From assembly GCA_965657085.1 (NCBI GenBank), contig CBFHND010000029.1, positions 1 through 40,842 of the forward strand: 40,842 bases of DNA, in the 5' to 3' direction. The notes beneath the pieces are model-generated. The model saw only the letters and a program-made list of their open reading frames with translations. It searched no databases and had not been told where the DNA came from. Position numbers and translations under genes: made by a program. The stretch is from CBFHND01 sp965657085 (GTDB lineage Bacteria > Pseudomonadota > Alphaproteobacteria > Rhodobacterales > Rhodobacteraceae). Positions 33,997 to 40,842 of this stretch are shown here, in pieces. Every line of letters starts with the position of its first letter. The first letter of the stretch is position 1.

Positions 33997-34051
33997 CTTC
34001 TTTGGGTGGAAAATACTTCGGGGGAGTCCGAAGGACGGGGGCAGAGCCCCC
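33997..34051. repeat. REP-like palindromic repeat, copy 3 (inverted relative to copy 1)
   Basis: CTTCTTTGGG, AATACTTCGGGGGAGTCC and a GGGGGCAGAGCCCCC hairpin are the reverse complement of the layout at 7041-7100. It sits between the convergent permease relic and the SDR operon; a further GTGGGC-GCAA-GCCCGC hairpin follows at about 34063-34078. Confidence 0.75.
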
Positions 34052-34085
34052 TAAAAAACAGCGTGGGCGCAAGCCCGCCTTCAGA

Positions 34086-34856
34086 TCACGCGAACCCGCC
34101 GAACTTGCGGTTGAGTTTGCGCATCCCGCCAATCCAACGGTCGTAATTGTCGGTCTTGTTGCGCATGTAACCCAAAACCTCGGGGTGGGGCAGCACCAGG
34201 AATGTCTCGTCCCGGATGGCCTGCACACAGGCCTCGGCCACGGGTTCGGGTTCCATCATGCCATCAATCGCCGCCACGTGGTCTTCGTGGCCCCGCGTCA
34301 TCTCGGTGCGCACCGCTTGCGGACACAGCACCGACACCTTGATGCCCTCGTCACCATGGCTCATGGCCAGCCATTCGGCCAGACCCACGGCCGCGTGTTT
34401 GGTCACGCCATACGACGCGCTGCCCACCTGGTTCAACAGGCCGGCCGCCGAGGCGGTGTTCAACAAATATCCGCCCCCCCGCGCGGCCATCAGCGGCACC
34501 AGCTTGCGCGCAGCCCAGACGTGGGCCATCACGTTGATGTCCCAGATGCGCTGCCAGTCGTCGTTTGGCACCTCGACGCCGCCCGCCACGGAAATGCCCG
34601 CGTTGGAACAAAAGAGGTCGATGGGGCCAACTTCGACTTCCACTTGGTCAATCATCGCCACGATCTGCGCTTCATCCGATACATCAACTGTGAACGCTAT
34701 ACCATTGACCATGCTTGCAGTTTCTTCGGCACCCGCTGCATCCCGGTCCACGCAAATTACCGCCCGCGGCCCTTCGGCGGCAAAGCGGATGCACATGGCG
34801 CGCCCGATGCCGCTGGCGGCACCGGTCACGACGATGATCTTGTCTTTCAATTCCAT
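34086..34856 (-). CDS. SDR-family oxidoreductase
   Basis: A 256-residue classical SDR: TGAASGIGRAM, VICVDRDAAG (Asp after strand 2, so NAD+), SNAG, and the catalytic YGVTK in ASYGVTKHAAVGLAEWL. The C-terminal third (VLGYMRNKTDNYDRWIGGM) is typical of a group often found beside ACAD11-like genes. The ATG at 34856 gives the family N-terminus MELKDKIIVVTG; an upstream ATG would overlap the preceding gene. Last gene of the minus-strand ligase operon, 4 bases after the previous stop. Confidence 0.9.
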   Translation of the reverse strand: MELKDKIIVVTGAASGIGRAMCIRFAAEGPRAVICVDRDAAGAEETASMVNGIAFTVDVSDEAQIVAMIDQVEVEVGPIDLFCSNAGISVAGGVEVPNDDWQRIWDINVMAHVWAARKLVPLMAARGGGYLLNTASAAGLLNQVGSASYGVTKHAAVGLAEWLAMSHGDEGIKVSVLCPQAVRTEMTRGHEDHVAAIDGMMEPEPVAEACVQAIRDETFLVLPHPEVLGYMRNKTDNYDRWIGGMRKLNRKFGGFA

Positions 34857-34860
34857 GCGC

Positions 34861-35622
34861 TCATGCCCACATGCTGGACCCGCCACAGACGGTCAGCGCC
34901 TGCCCGGTCATATATTTGCTGGCATCAGAGGCAAGAAACACCGCCAAGCCTTCGAAGTCGTCCGGCTCACCCAGACGCCGAAGCGGGATCTGCCGGTTGA
35001 TCTTGGCCTCGCGGTCCGGATCATCCCAGAGGGCGCGGGCAAAGTCGGTCTTCACAAGGCCCGGGCAGATCGCGTTCACCCGCACGCCGCGCGGTCCGAA
35101 TTCCAACGCGAGGTTCCGCACCAGCCCAATAAGCGCCAGCTTGGACATCCCGTAGGTCCCCAGCGTATCCGACGCCTTGAACGCACCGATGGAAGACGTG
35201 AAGGCCATTGACCCGCCGCCGTCCATGTCATCGACCACCAACTTCGCAAGCCAGAGATTGGACTGAACATTGGCGTTCATCGTCTTTTCATAGGCTTCAT
35301 CGCTGATGTCCGTGATGGAGCCGTAATGCGGGTTCACACCGGCATTTCCGATGACCGCCTTGATCGGCCCTGCCACCTCGCGCGTCTTGGCGACCAGCGC
35401 TTGCAACTGGTCATGGTGGCCAATGTTGGCCGCGATGCCGTGCGCGCGCTGTGCGCCCACGGCTTGATTGATGCCATCGGCTGCCGCGTCAAGGTCATCC
35501 TGGCCGCGCGCCGAGATCACCACCGTGGCGCCGTGTTGGGCCAGGGCCGTCGCCATCGACAGCCCCATGCCCTTGGACGCGCCTGTCAGCAGCGCCACTT
35601 TTCCTGTCAGGTCAAACAACAT
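34861..35622 (-). CDS. SDR-family oxidoreductase
   Basis: A 253-residue classical SDR with TGASKGMGLSMA, ISARGQDD (Arg after strand 2, NADP-type), GNAGVNPHYG, and the catalytic YGMSK in LGTYGMSKLALIGLVRNLA. The C-terminal FLASDASKYMTGQALTVCGG is standard. It begins 3 bases after the ACAD stop. With the neighbouring NAD-type SDR it could carry out an oxidation/reduction pair at one carbon, as needed to convert a 4-oxo to a 4-hydroxyacyl group or to epimerise a hydroxyl; this is inference. Confidence 0.9.
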   Translation of the reverse strand: MLFDLTGKVALLTGASKGMGLSMATALAQHGATVVISARGQDDLDAAADGINQAVGAQRAHGIAANIGHHDQLQALVAKTREVAGPIKAVIGNAGVNPHYGSITDISDEAYEKTMNANVQSNLWLAKLVVDDMDGGGSMAFTSSIGAFKASDTLGTYGMSKLALIGLVRNLALEFGPRGVRVNAICPGLVKTDFARALWDDPDREAKINRQIPLRRLGEPDDFEGLAVFLASDASKYMTGQALTVCGGSSMWA

Positions 35623-35625
35623 CGC

Positions 35626-36942
35626 TTACGGCCCCGAAAACACTTTGCCCAGCGAGGTGCTGGAATCCTGGCCGCGTGCGGCCTCCTGACGTTCGTTGCT
35701 GGCCATGTATTCCTGCACCTCGGCGCGGGCGACCACGTGGTGGTGCACCTCGTCCGGCCCATCGGCAAAGCGCAACGTGCGCTGGCCGGTGTACATGCCC
35801 GACAGGGGCGACCATTGCGAAATACCCGTGGCCCCATGCACCTGCATCGCCTGATCGATGATGTCACAGACTTTTTCCGGCACCATCGCCTTGATCATGC
35901 TGACCCAGATGCGGGCTTCCTTGTTGCCCAGCTCATCCATCGCCTTGGCGGCCTTGAGAACCATCAGGCGCATCGCTTCGATCTCGATCCGCGCGCGGGA
36001 CAGGGTTTCCATGTTCTTGCCCAGATCGATGATCCGCTTGCCAAAGGCCTTGCGGTTGATCGCGCGCTCCATCATCAGGTCCAGCGCCTTGTCCGCCTGA
36101 CCGATTGACCGCATGCAGTGGTGAATACGCCCCGGCCCAAGCCGCAATTGCGAGATTTCGAACCCGCGGCCTTCGCCCATCAGCATGTTGCTTTCCGGTA
36201 CGCGCACGTCCGTGAACCGGATGTGCATGTGCCCATGCGGCGCATCATCGTGGCCAAAGACATGCATCGGCCCCACGATCTCGACGCCGGGGGTGTCGAT
36301 GGGCACAAGGATCTGGCTTTGCTGTTTGAAGGCTTCGGCTTCGGGCGACGTCTTGACCATGGTGATCATGATCTTGCAGCGCGGATCGCCGGCCCCGGAG
36401 ATGTAATACTTCTCGCCATTGATGACCCATTCGCCGTTTTCCAGCACCGCGGAGGTCGAGATGTTCTTGGCATCAGACGAGGCCATGTCCGGCTCTGTCA
36501 TGGCAAAGGCCGACCGGATTTCACCGGCGAGCAGGGGCTTGAGCCACTGTTCTTTCTGTTCGGGCGTGCCAACACGTTCCAACACTTCCATGTTGCCGGT
36601 GTCAGGTGCCGAACAGTTCAGCGTTTCCGAGGCGAGGGGGTTCTTGCCCAGTTCCGCCGCGATATAGGCATAATCGAGGTTCGACAGCCCTTCGCCGGTT
36701 TCGGCATTGGGCAGAAAGAAATTCCACAGCCCCGCGTCGCGTGCCTTTTGCTTGGCCCCTTCGAGCAACTCCAGCTGTCCGGGCGCATAGGACCAGCGGT
36801 CCGCGCGGCCTTCGCCCAGACGAAAGAATTCGTCGGTGATTGGGTCGACGTTCTCGCGAATGTGCCGGATTACGGCGTTCAACAGCGGCTTGTTGCCCTC
36901 CGACATCTCGAGGTTGTTCATTTCAGGTGTGCTTACCGGCAT
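35626..36942 (-). CDS. acyl-CoA dehydrogenase family protein, ACAD10/11 type
   Basis: A 438-residue ACAD of the ACAD10/ACAD11 branch. Seen: FAMTEPDMASSDAKNISTSA, VINGEKYYISGAGDPRCKI, HGHMHIRFTDVRVPESNML and QMHGATGIS-like VHGATGISQWSPLSGMY. The C-terminal motif is RFADGPDEVHHH: Asp394 stands where usual ACADs have the catalytic Glu. In mammals this branch acts, together with a kinase domain, on phosphorylated 4-hydroxyacyl-CoA; LvaC is the related Pseudomonas enzyme. The kinase half is encoded separately at 19205-20236. AAGGGA precedes the ATG. Confidence 0.92.
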   Translation of the reverse strand: MPVSTPEMNNLEMSEGNKPLLNAVIRHIRENVDPITDEFFRLGEGRADRWSYAPGQLELLEGAKQKARDAGLWNFFLPNAETGEGLSNLDYAYIAAELGKNPLASETLNCSAPDTGNMEVLERVGTPEQKEQWLKPLLAGEIRSAFAMTEPDMASSDAKNISTSAVLENGEWVINGEKYYISGAGDPRCKIMITMVKTSPEAEAFKQQSQILVPIDTPGVEIVGPMHVFGHDDAPHGHMHIRFTDVRVPESNMLMGEGRGFEISQLRLGPGRIHHCMRSIGQADKALDLMMERAINRKAFGKRIIDLGKNMETLSRARIEIEAMRLMVLKAAKAMDELGNKEARIWVSMIKAMVPEKVCDIIDQAMQVHGATGISQWSPLSGMYTGQRTLRFADGPDEVHHHVVARAEVQEYMASNERQEAARGQDSSTSLGKVFSGP

Positions 36943-36957
36943 ATTTCGTCCCTTGTG

Positions 36958-37731
36958 TTATTTGTTGACCCAATTGGGTTTGCGTTTCTCGACAAAGGCG
37001 GTGACGCCTTCGCGGTGATCTTCGGTCTGCATCAAATCACGCAGAACCTCGTAGGAATAGGCCAGACTGTCATCGAGCCCTTCGGCCTTGTTCAGCGCGT
37101 TCAGAACCCGTTTGGTCGCGCGCACCGACGAAGGCGATTGCGCAGCGATTTCCGTGGCCATCTGCATTGCGCGGTCCATCAGGTCGGTGGCGGGTACGAC
37201 AGCGTTCAGGATACCGTGCCCCATTGCTTCGGCGGCGTCCATGCTGCGCCCCGTAAACAGCAGTTCGTTGGCCTGCATCCGCGACATGAAGCGGCTGAGG
37301 CGCTGCACACCGCCGGTGGCCGCGAAAAAGCCCACCTTGACCTCGGGCAGGGCAAAAGTGGCCGTGTCGGCGGCGATGATCATGTCGCATGACAGCGCCG
37401 TTTCAAACCCGCCGCCCATGGCAAAGCCGTTCACCGCGGCGATGATCGGCTTGTCGAGGTCAAAGCGTTTGCTGAGCCCCGCAAAGCCGCTGTCGGGGAT
37501 CGTGCCGCCTTTGCCCGACGCGCTGTATTTCAGATCATTTCCTGCCGAGAACGCCTTGTCGCCCGCACCGGTCAGCACCGCGACCCAGAGGTCGGGATCG
37601 TCCCGGAAATCGTTCCAGATCGCGTCCATCTCCATATGCATGGGCGGGTGCACGGCGTTGTAGACATCGGGGCGGTTCATCGTGACGATCAGGATGTTGC
37701 CTTGGGTTTCGGTCGTGACGAATTCAGGCAT
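36958..37731 (-). CDS. enoyl-CoA hydratase
   Basis: A 257-residue crotonase. Both catalytic glutamates are visible, in GGGFETALSCD and ALPEVKVGF, and the oxyanion segment is AFSAGNDLK, so true hydratase activity is expected, adding water to a 2-enoyl-CoA. It overlaps the ligase gene upstream by 8 bases and precedes the ACAD11-like gene by 15 bases. It would supply the 3-hydroxyacyl-CoA for the MFE-2-like SDR and thiolase encoded in the first operon. Confidence 0.92.
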   Translation of the reverse strand: MPEFVTTETQGNILIVTMNRPDVYNAVHPPMHMEMDAIWNDFRDDPDLWVAVLTGAGDKAFSAGNDLKYSASGKGGTIPDSGFAGLSKRFDLDKPIIAAVNGFAMGGGFETALSCDMIIAADTATFALPEVKVGFFAATGGVQRLSRFMSRMQANELLFTGRSMDAAEAMGHGILNAVVPATDLMDRAMQMATEIAAQSPSSVRATKRVLNALNKAEGLDDSLAYSYEVLRDLMQTEDHREGVTAFVEKRKPNWVNK

Positions 37732-39421
37732 CCGCGCCCTCCATGTTGTTCAGGCAGGCCGCTTGCAGGCCGCGCCGGTCGATCTTGTCCGTCGCACCAC
37801 GGGGCAGGGGGCCGTCGGTGAACCAGATGCGTTCGGGGATTTTGAAATGCGCGATGTGGTCCCTAAGAAAGGCACGCAGATCATCCGCCTTCACAGGTGC
37901 GCGCAGCTGAATGCCTGCGCCCACGACCTCGCCCAACCGATCGTGTGGGACGGAAAAGGCACAGGCCTCGGCCACCGCTGGGTGCCGGTGCAACGCACCT
38001 TCGACATCCAGGCATGCGATATTTTCGCCACCGCGAATGATGATGTTCTTCTTGCGGTCCACGATGGTCACGTAGCCATCCGCATCGATGAACCCCAGAT
38101 CACCCGTGCGCAGCCAGCCGTCTTGCAGAACTTCCGCCGTGGCATCCGGTTTGTTCAGGTATTCCCGCATGTTACAGGGGCTTTTTACAGTGATTTCTCC
38201 GATATCGCCCTGTGGCACGTCCTGTCCGGCATCATCCAGAAACCGCAGTTCCTGCACAGGGGGATAAAGCCGTCCGGCGGCACCGGGCCGCGCAAGGTAA
38301 TCGGGGCCGATCATGCCAATGCCGTTGGCGTTGGTCTCGGTCATGCCCCAGCCGGTCGCGATCTGCGCGTTTGGAAAGGTCTCGGCCAGTTCCGCCACCT
38401 GTGCAGCGGGCCGCTTGGCCCCGCCTGATCCCACGTAATCAAGCGTGGGCAGGGTTTCTCCCATACGCCGCGCGGTTTCCATCAGGTCGGCCGATTGCGT
38501 GGGCACACCCAGAAACCGCGTTATGCCTTCGTCGCGGATGATGCGCACGGCTTCCTCGGCATCCCATTTCGCCATCACGGCGATCTTGGCCCCCGCAGGC
38601 AGGCTGAGCAGGAACATCGGATGGGTGGCAGTGACATGAAAGAGTGGCGTGACGATCAGAACCGAAGGCCGCGGGGCAGGGGCGTCGGGGTCTTCCGGCG
38701 GGTCCATCAGCGGGGCCATGACCGCCTGCATCAACCATGTGAACACCGCGTTGATCGCACCGCGATGGGTCTGCACCACGCCCTTGGGGTGGCCCGTGGT
38801 GCCGGAGGAATACATGATGGCGAAATCATCGTCGGTGTCGATGGTCACGGCGGGCAGGTTAGCGACATCAACCTTGCGCGTCAGAATATTGTAATCAATC
38901 GACAATTCCGCGTCACGCACACCGATCAAGGTCAATCCCAGAGGCCCGATCAAAGGCTGTAACCGCGCCGCCCGGTCGCCATCCGCCAACACCAGCTTGG
39001 CCGCGCTGTCCTTCAGCGCATAGTCCAGCTCGGACGTCGTCCACCAGCCATTCAGAAACACCGTCACGGCCCCCAGCGATGCAATCGCCATGACGCCGAT
39101 CAACAGCTCGGGACAGTTGCGCATGGCCAGTGCCACAGGCGTGCCTTTGCCAACACCGAAGTCATGCGCGAGAACATGCGCCAACTTGTTCACATCATTC
39201 ACGAATTCATCAAAGGTCCAGCGTTGGCCTTCAAAGATCAGGTAGTCCGCAGCGCCGTTGTCCATAGCCTCGCGGCTGGCGTGGAGCAGGGCAGAGACAT
39301 GCGGCGGGATGTTTCGGAAAACAGTGAACTCGGTGCCACGGATCGTCTCGCGTTTGACGGCAAAAGCCGGGTTCGTCGTCGTGACCTGCGCCACGGCTTC
39401 TTCAAGCGTCAAAGCCGTCAT
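37724..39421 (-). CDS. acyl-CoA ligase (AMP-forming)
   Basis: A 565-residue ANL-family ligase that activates an organic acid to its CoA thioester. The ATP loop is IMYSSGTTGHPKGVVQTHRG (about residue 200), the hinge region DRKKNIIIRGGENI and the C-terminal lysine in ATDKIDRRGL (about 545). The ATG at 39421 has AGGAA 9 bases upstream; the open frame extends to 39565 but that part has no family similarity and covers the proposed operator. First gene of a five-gene operon and the likely entry step for the imported acid. Confidence 0.92.
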   Translation of the reverse strand: MTALTLEEAVAQVTTTNPAFAVKRETIRGTEFTVFRNIPPHVSALLHASREAMDNGAADYLIFEGQRWTFDEFVNDVNKLAHVLAHDFGVGKGTPVALAMRNCPELLIGVMAIASLGAVTVFLNGWWTTSELDYALKDSAAKLVLADGDRAARLQPLIGPLGLTLIGVRDAELSIDYNILTRKVDVANLPAVTIDTDDDFAIMYSSGTTGHPKGVVQTHRGAINAVFTWLMQAVMAPLMDPPEDPDAPAPRPSVLIVTPLFHVTATHPMFLLSLPAGAKIAVMAKWDAEEAVRIIRDEGITRFLGVPTQSADLMETARRMGETLPTLDYVGSGGAKRPAAQVAELAETFPNAQIATGWGMTETNANGIGMIGPDYLARPGAAGRLYPPVQELRFLDDAGQDVPQGDIGEITVKSPCNMREYLNKPDATAEVLQDGWLRTGDLGFIDADGYVTIVDRKKNIIIRGGENIACLDVEGALHRHPAVAEACAFSVPHDRLGEVVGAGIQLRAPVKADDLRAFLRDHIAHFKIPERIWFTDGPLPRGATDKIDRRGLQAACLNNMEGADA

Positions 39422-39627
39422 GCCCGCGCGTTCCTGCGCAGACCGATCATGGGTCGAGCCATGTGATGTCCTCCCGATGCAGTGGCCCGCGAAGGGCGAC
39501 CGCTGAGAGGATCGTAGGACCAAAATCCCAAACTGCCAATACCGCAGAACGGAATTGAGTTTCACTGCGACGCAAGGTCAGAACCGGGATGTCGTTTGGT
39601 GGGGGATTTCGGCAAGCCGCTATCCGG
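39422..39627. other. promoter region of the ligase operon
   Basis: About 200 bases between the ligase start and the IS30-family element, with the third copy of the proposed operator. No gene is supported. The insertion has left this stretch intact but removed the original upstream neighbour from view. Confidence 0.55.
39540..39563 (-). promoter_or_regulatory. candidate IclR operator, copy C (ligase operon)
   Basis: Read on the minus strand it begins GAAACTCAATTCCG and ends GCGGTA, in the same orientation to its gene as copies A and B, 118 bases before the ATG. It matches copy A at 15 and copy B at 16 of 24 positions, so it is weaker evidence than the A/B pair. Confidence 0.4.
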
Positions 39628-40801
39628 TGTTGCAACCAAGTAGAAATGTCACCACGGGGCGCTAGGGCAGCAAGGCTGTGAGCGATACCTGAACCGCGAC
39701 TCTTGATGGCGTCAGGGTAGGGGTATCAACGTAATTCCTCCAACATCTTTTCGCGGAACACCTCGGCGGGTGTCTTCCATCCCAAGCATTTGCGCGGCGT
39801 ATTGTTGAGACGATCGCAGATCTCTTTCATATCTTGATCCGTCATCGATCTGATGTCGCGTTTTCGCGGGAGCCAGCGTCGCAATCGTCGGTTGGTATTT
39901 TCGACAGTATCTTTCTGCCAAGGCGAGGAGGGGTCGCAGAACCACGTTTGCATCCCGATCTCGGCCTGAAGGTGCGGCCAACTTACAAACTCTGTTCCAC
40001 GATCAAAGGTGATCGACCGACGCGCCTGATGTGGCAGGTCACGGATCGCACTCATGATCTTTCCCATGACGGGCTTTGTGCGCTTGTTCGGGTTCTTGAG
40101 GATCACGGTGAACCGGCTGACGCGCTCGACCAGCGAGGTCACGTTGGATTGCCCAAGCTTTTGTTTGAACAGCATCAAATCGGCTTCCCAATGCCCAAAC
40201 TGGCGACGATGGGCTACATCGTCAGGGCGGAACAAGATGCTGACATCACGGTGGAACTTGGGCTTTTGGCGCTTTCTGGCACGCCGTGGCCTGCGGGCTT
40301 TGCGATGCTCGGGCAGGTACCACCACAGCTCCTGCGCCATGCCTTCTTCAGAGTAAATGTAGCGATAGATCGTTTCTTGGCAGACGCGCAGCTTCGCGCC
40401 TTCATGGATCATCCGGTTGCCGATCTGCTCGGGCGTCCAGCCTTGTTTGATCCGCGCGATCACGGCCTTACACAGGTCTGGATGCCGGATCAGTTTGCGT
40501 TGCACGGATCTACGCTTGTCCGTCTGCAGCTGGGCGGCATGACCGAAGTAACCCGCATACTTCTTTGGAAAAGCATCATCTGCCCAGAAGTTACCTTTGA
40601 TCTCGCGAAAGATCGTCGATTTGTGACGCTTCAGGACACGCGCCATCTCGGCGACAGGCACCTTTGCGAGCCACCAGTCTTCGATCCTACGGCGTTCTTG
40701 TAAGCTCAGTTGCGTGTAAACCGTTCCCATGCAATATTTCTCCTATTAGGGGCTGTGGACAATCATCTTGAGGCGATGAGGGTGGCTGCCAGGTTCCAAC
40801 A
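39628..40801 (-). mobile_element. IS30-family insertion sequence (ends tentative)
   Basis: The element carries one IS30 transposase gene. Candidate terminal inverted repeats are TGTTGCAACCAAGTAG at 39628 and, on the opposite strand from 40801, TGTTGGAACCTGGCAG (12 of 16 matching). The resulting 1174 bp is a normal IS30 size. No clear target duplication was found, so the ends may be off by some bases. Confidence 0.5.
39726..40730 (-). CDS. IS30-family transposase
   Basis: A 334-residue DDE transposase. The N-terminal helix-turn-helix reads YTQLSLQERRRIEDWWLAKV followed by RVLKRHKSTIFREI; the catalytic residues are in HWEADLM (Asp), TFDRGTEF (Asp) and TVENTNRRLRRWLPR (Glu). NNTPRKCLGWKTPAEVF near the C-terminus is an IS30 hallmark. 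The frame is intact, so the copy may be active. It lies upstream of the ligase operon and points in the same direction, so outward transcription could affect that operon. Confidence 0.95.
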   Translation of the reverse strand: MGTVYTQLSLQERRRIEDWWLAKVPVAEMARVLKRHKSTIFREIKGNFWADDAFPKKYAGYFGHAAQLQTDKRRSVQRKLIRHPDLCKAVIARIKQGWTPEQIGNRMIHEGAKLRVCQETIYRYIYSEEGMAQELWWYLPEHRKARRPRRARKRQKPKFHRDVSILFRPDDVAHRRQFGHWEADLMLFKQKLGQSNVTSLVERVSRFTVILKNPNKRTKPVMGKIMSAIRDLPHQARRSITFDRGTEFVSWPHLQAEIGMQTWFCDPSSPWQKDTVENTNRRLRRWLPRKRDIRSMTDQDMKEICDRLNNTPRKCLGWKTPAEVFREKMLEELR

Positions 40802-40842
40802 CGCAGCGTAGCTGCAGTCCGTTTTGTCGTATCTTGTGGCTA

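Noticed and set aside
39422..39565. A 48-residue N-terminal extension of the acyl-CoA ligase
   Set aside because: The extension has no similarity to ligases, and the ATG at 39421 has a suitable ribosome site.
39694..40790. Direct-repeat similarity near the two IS ends (TCTTGATGGCG... and TCTTGAGGCG...)
   Set aside because: About 15 of 21 positions match, but in direct orientation and inside the element; IS30 ends are inverted, so this is probably chance.
1..40842. CRISPR arrays, tRNA genes, a luxI gene, phage genes
   Set aside because: None was found on reading both strands; no regularly spaced repeats and no phage or synthase domains are present.

Overview
The window is high-GC chromosomal DNA that looks like a member of the Roseobacter group (Rhodobacterales, Alphaproteobacteria). 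The support is the gene set and protein style: ChpT phosphotransferase, olsB-olsA ornithine-lipid genes, a proB-proA end, rpsB-tsf, an orphan LuxR regulator, dense ATGA-coupled operons and a short palindromic repeat with an AAGTATTTT core downstream of genes. No tRNA, rRNA, CRISPR array or luxI-type gene was found.

Positions 1-7033 are mostly housekeeping: the 3' end of proB and proA; chpT on the minus strand; a small DUF3553-like gene; olsB-olsA; then rpsB, tsf and an arginine:glycine amidinotransferase homologue that ends at a good intrinsic terminator. Positions 7034-7500 are non-coding (repeat, terminator, CtrA-like box). Positions 7501-10273 (minus) hold an oxidoreductase, a MaoC-type hydratase, aroQ and the luxR solo. 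A histidine phosphatase follows on the plus strand.

From about 11.0 kb to 39.4 kb nearly every gene belongs to CoA-dependent catabolism or its uptake. A plus-strand operon (12168-21057) encodes two acyl-CoA dehydrogenase subunits (one without the catalytic Glu motif), two SDRs, a thiolase, a nitronate-monooxygenase-like flavoprotein, a histidine phosphatase, an ACAD10/11-type phosphotransferase and an IclR regulator. It is followed by a complete Liv-type ABC transporter (21545-26591). Next come a minus-strand GST-SDR-DsbA/HCCA-isomerase operon, a plus-strand operon (enoyl-CoA isomerase, serine hydrolase, acetoacetyl-CoA synthetase, acyl-CoA thioesterase and a decayed DMT permease), and a minus-strand operon (acyl-CoA ligase, enoyl-CoA hydratase, ACAD11-like dehydrogenase, two SDRs). 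An IS30-family element lies at the right edge.

The most interesting inference is that this is one catabolic regulon for an unidentified organic acid. A free-standing kinase and a free-standing dehydrogenase resemble the two halves of ACAD11 (and LvaA/LvaC of levulinate catabolism), which suggests phosphorylation and elimination of a 4-hydroxyacyl-CoA. A shared 24-bp motif lies upstream of the ACAD operon and livK, with a weaker match upstream of the ligase operon, and may be the operator of the linked IclR protein. The substrate cannot be read from the sequence.
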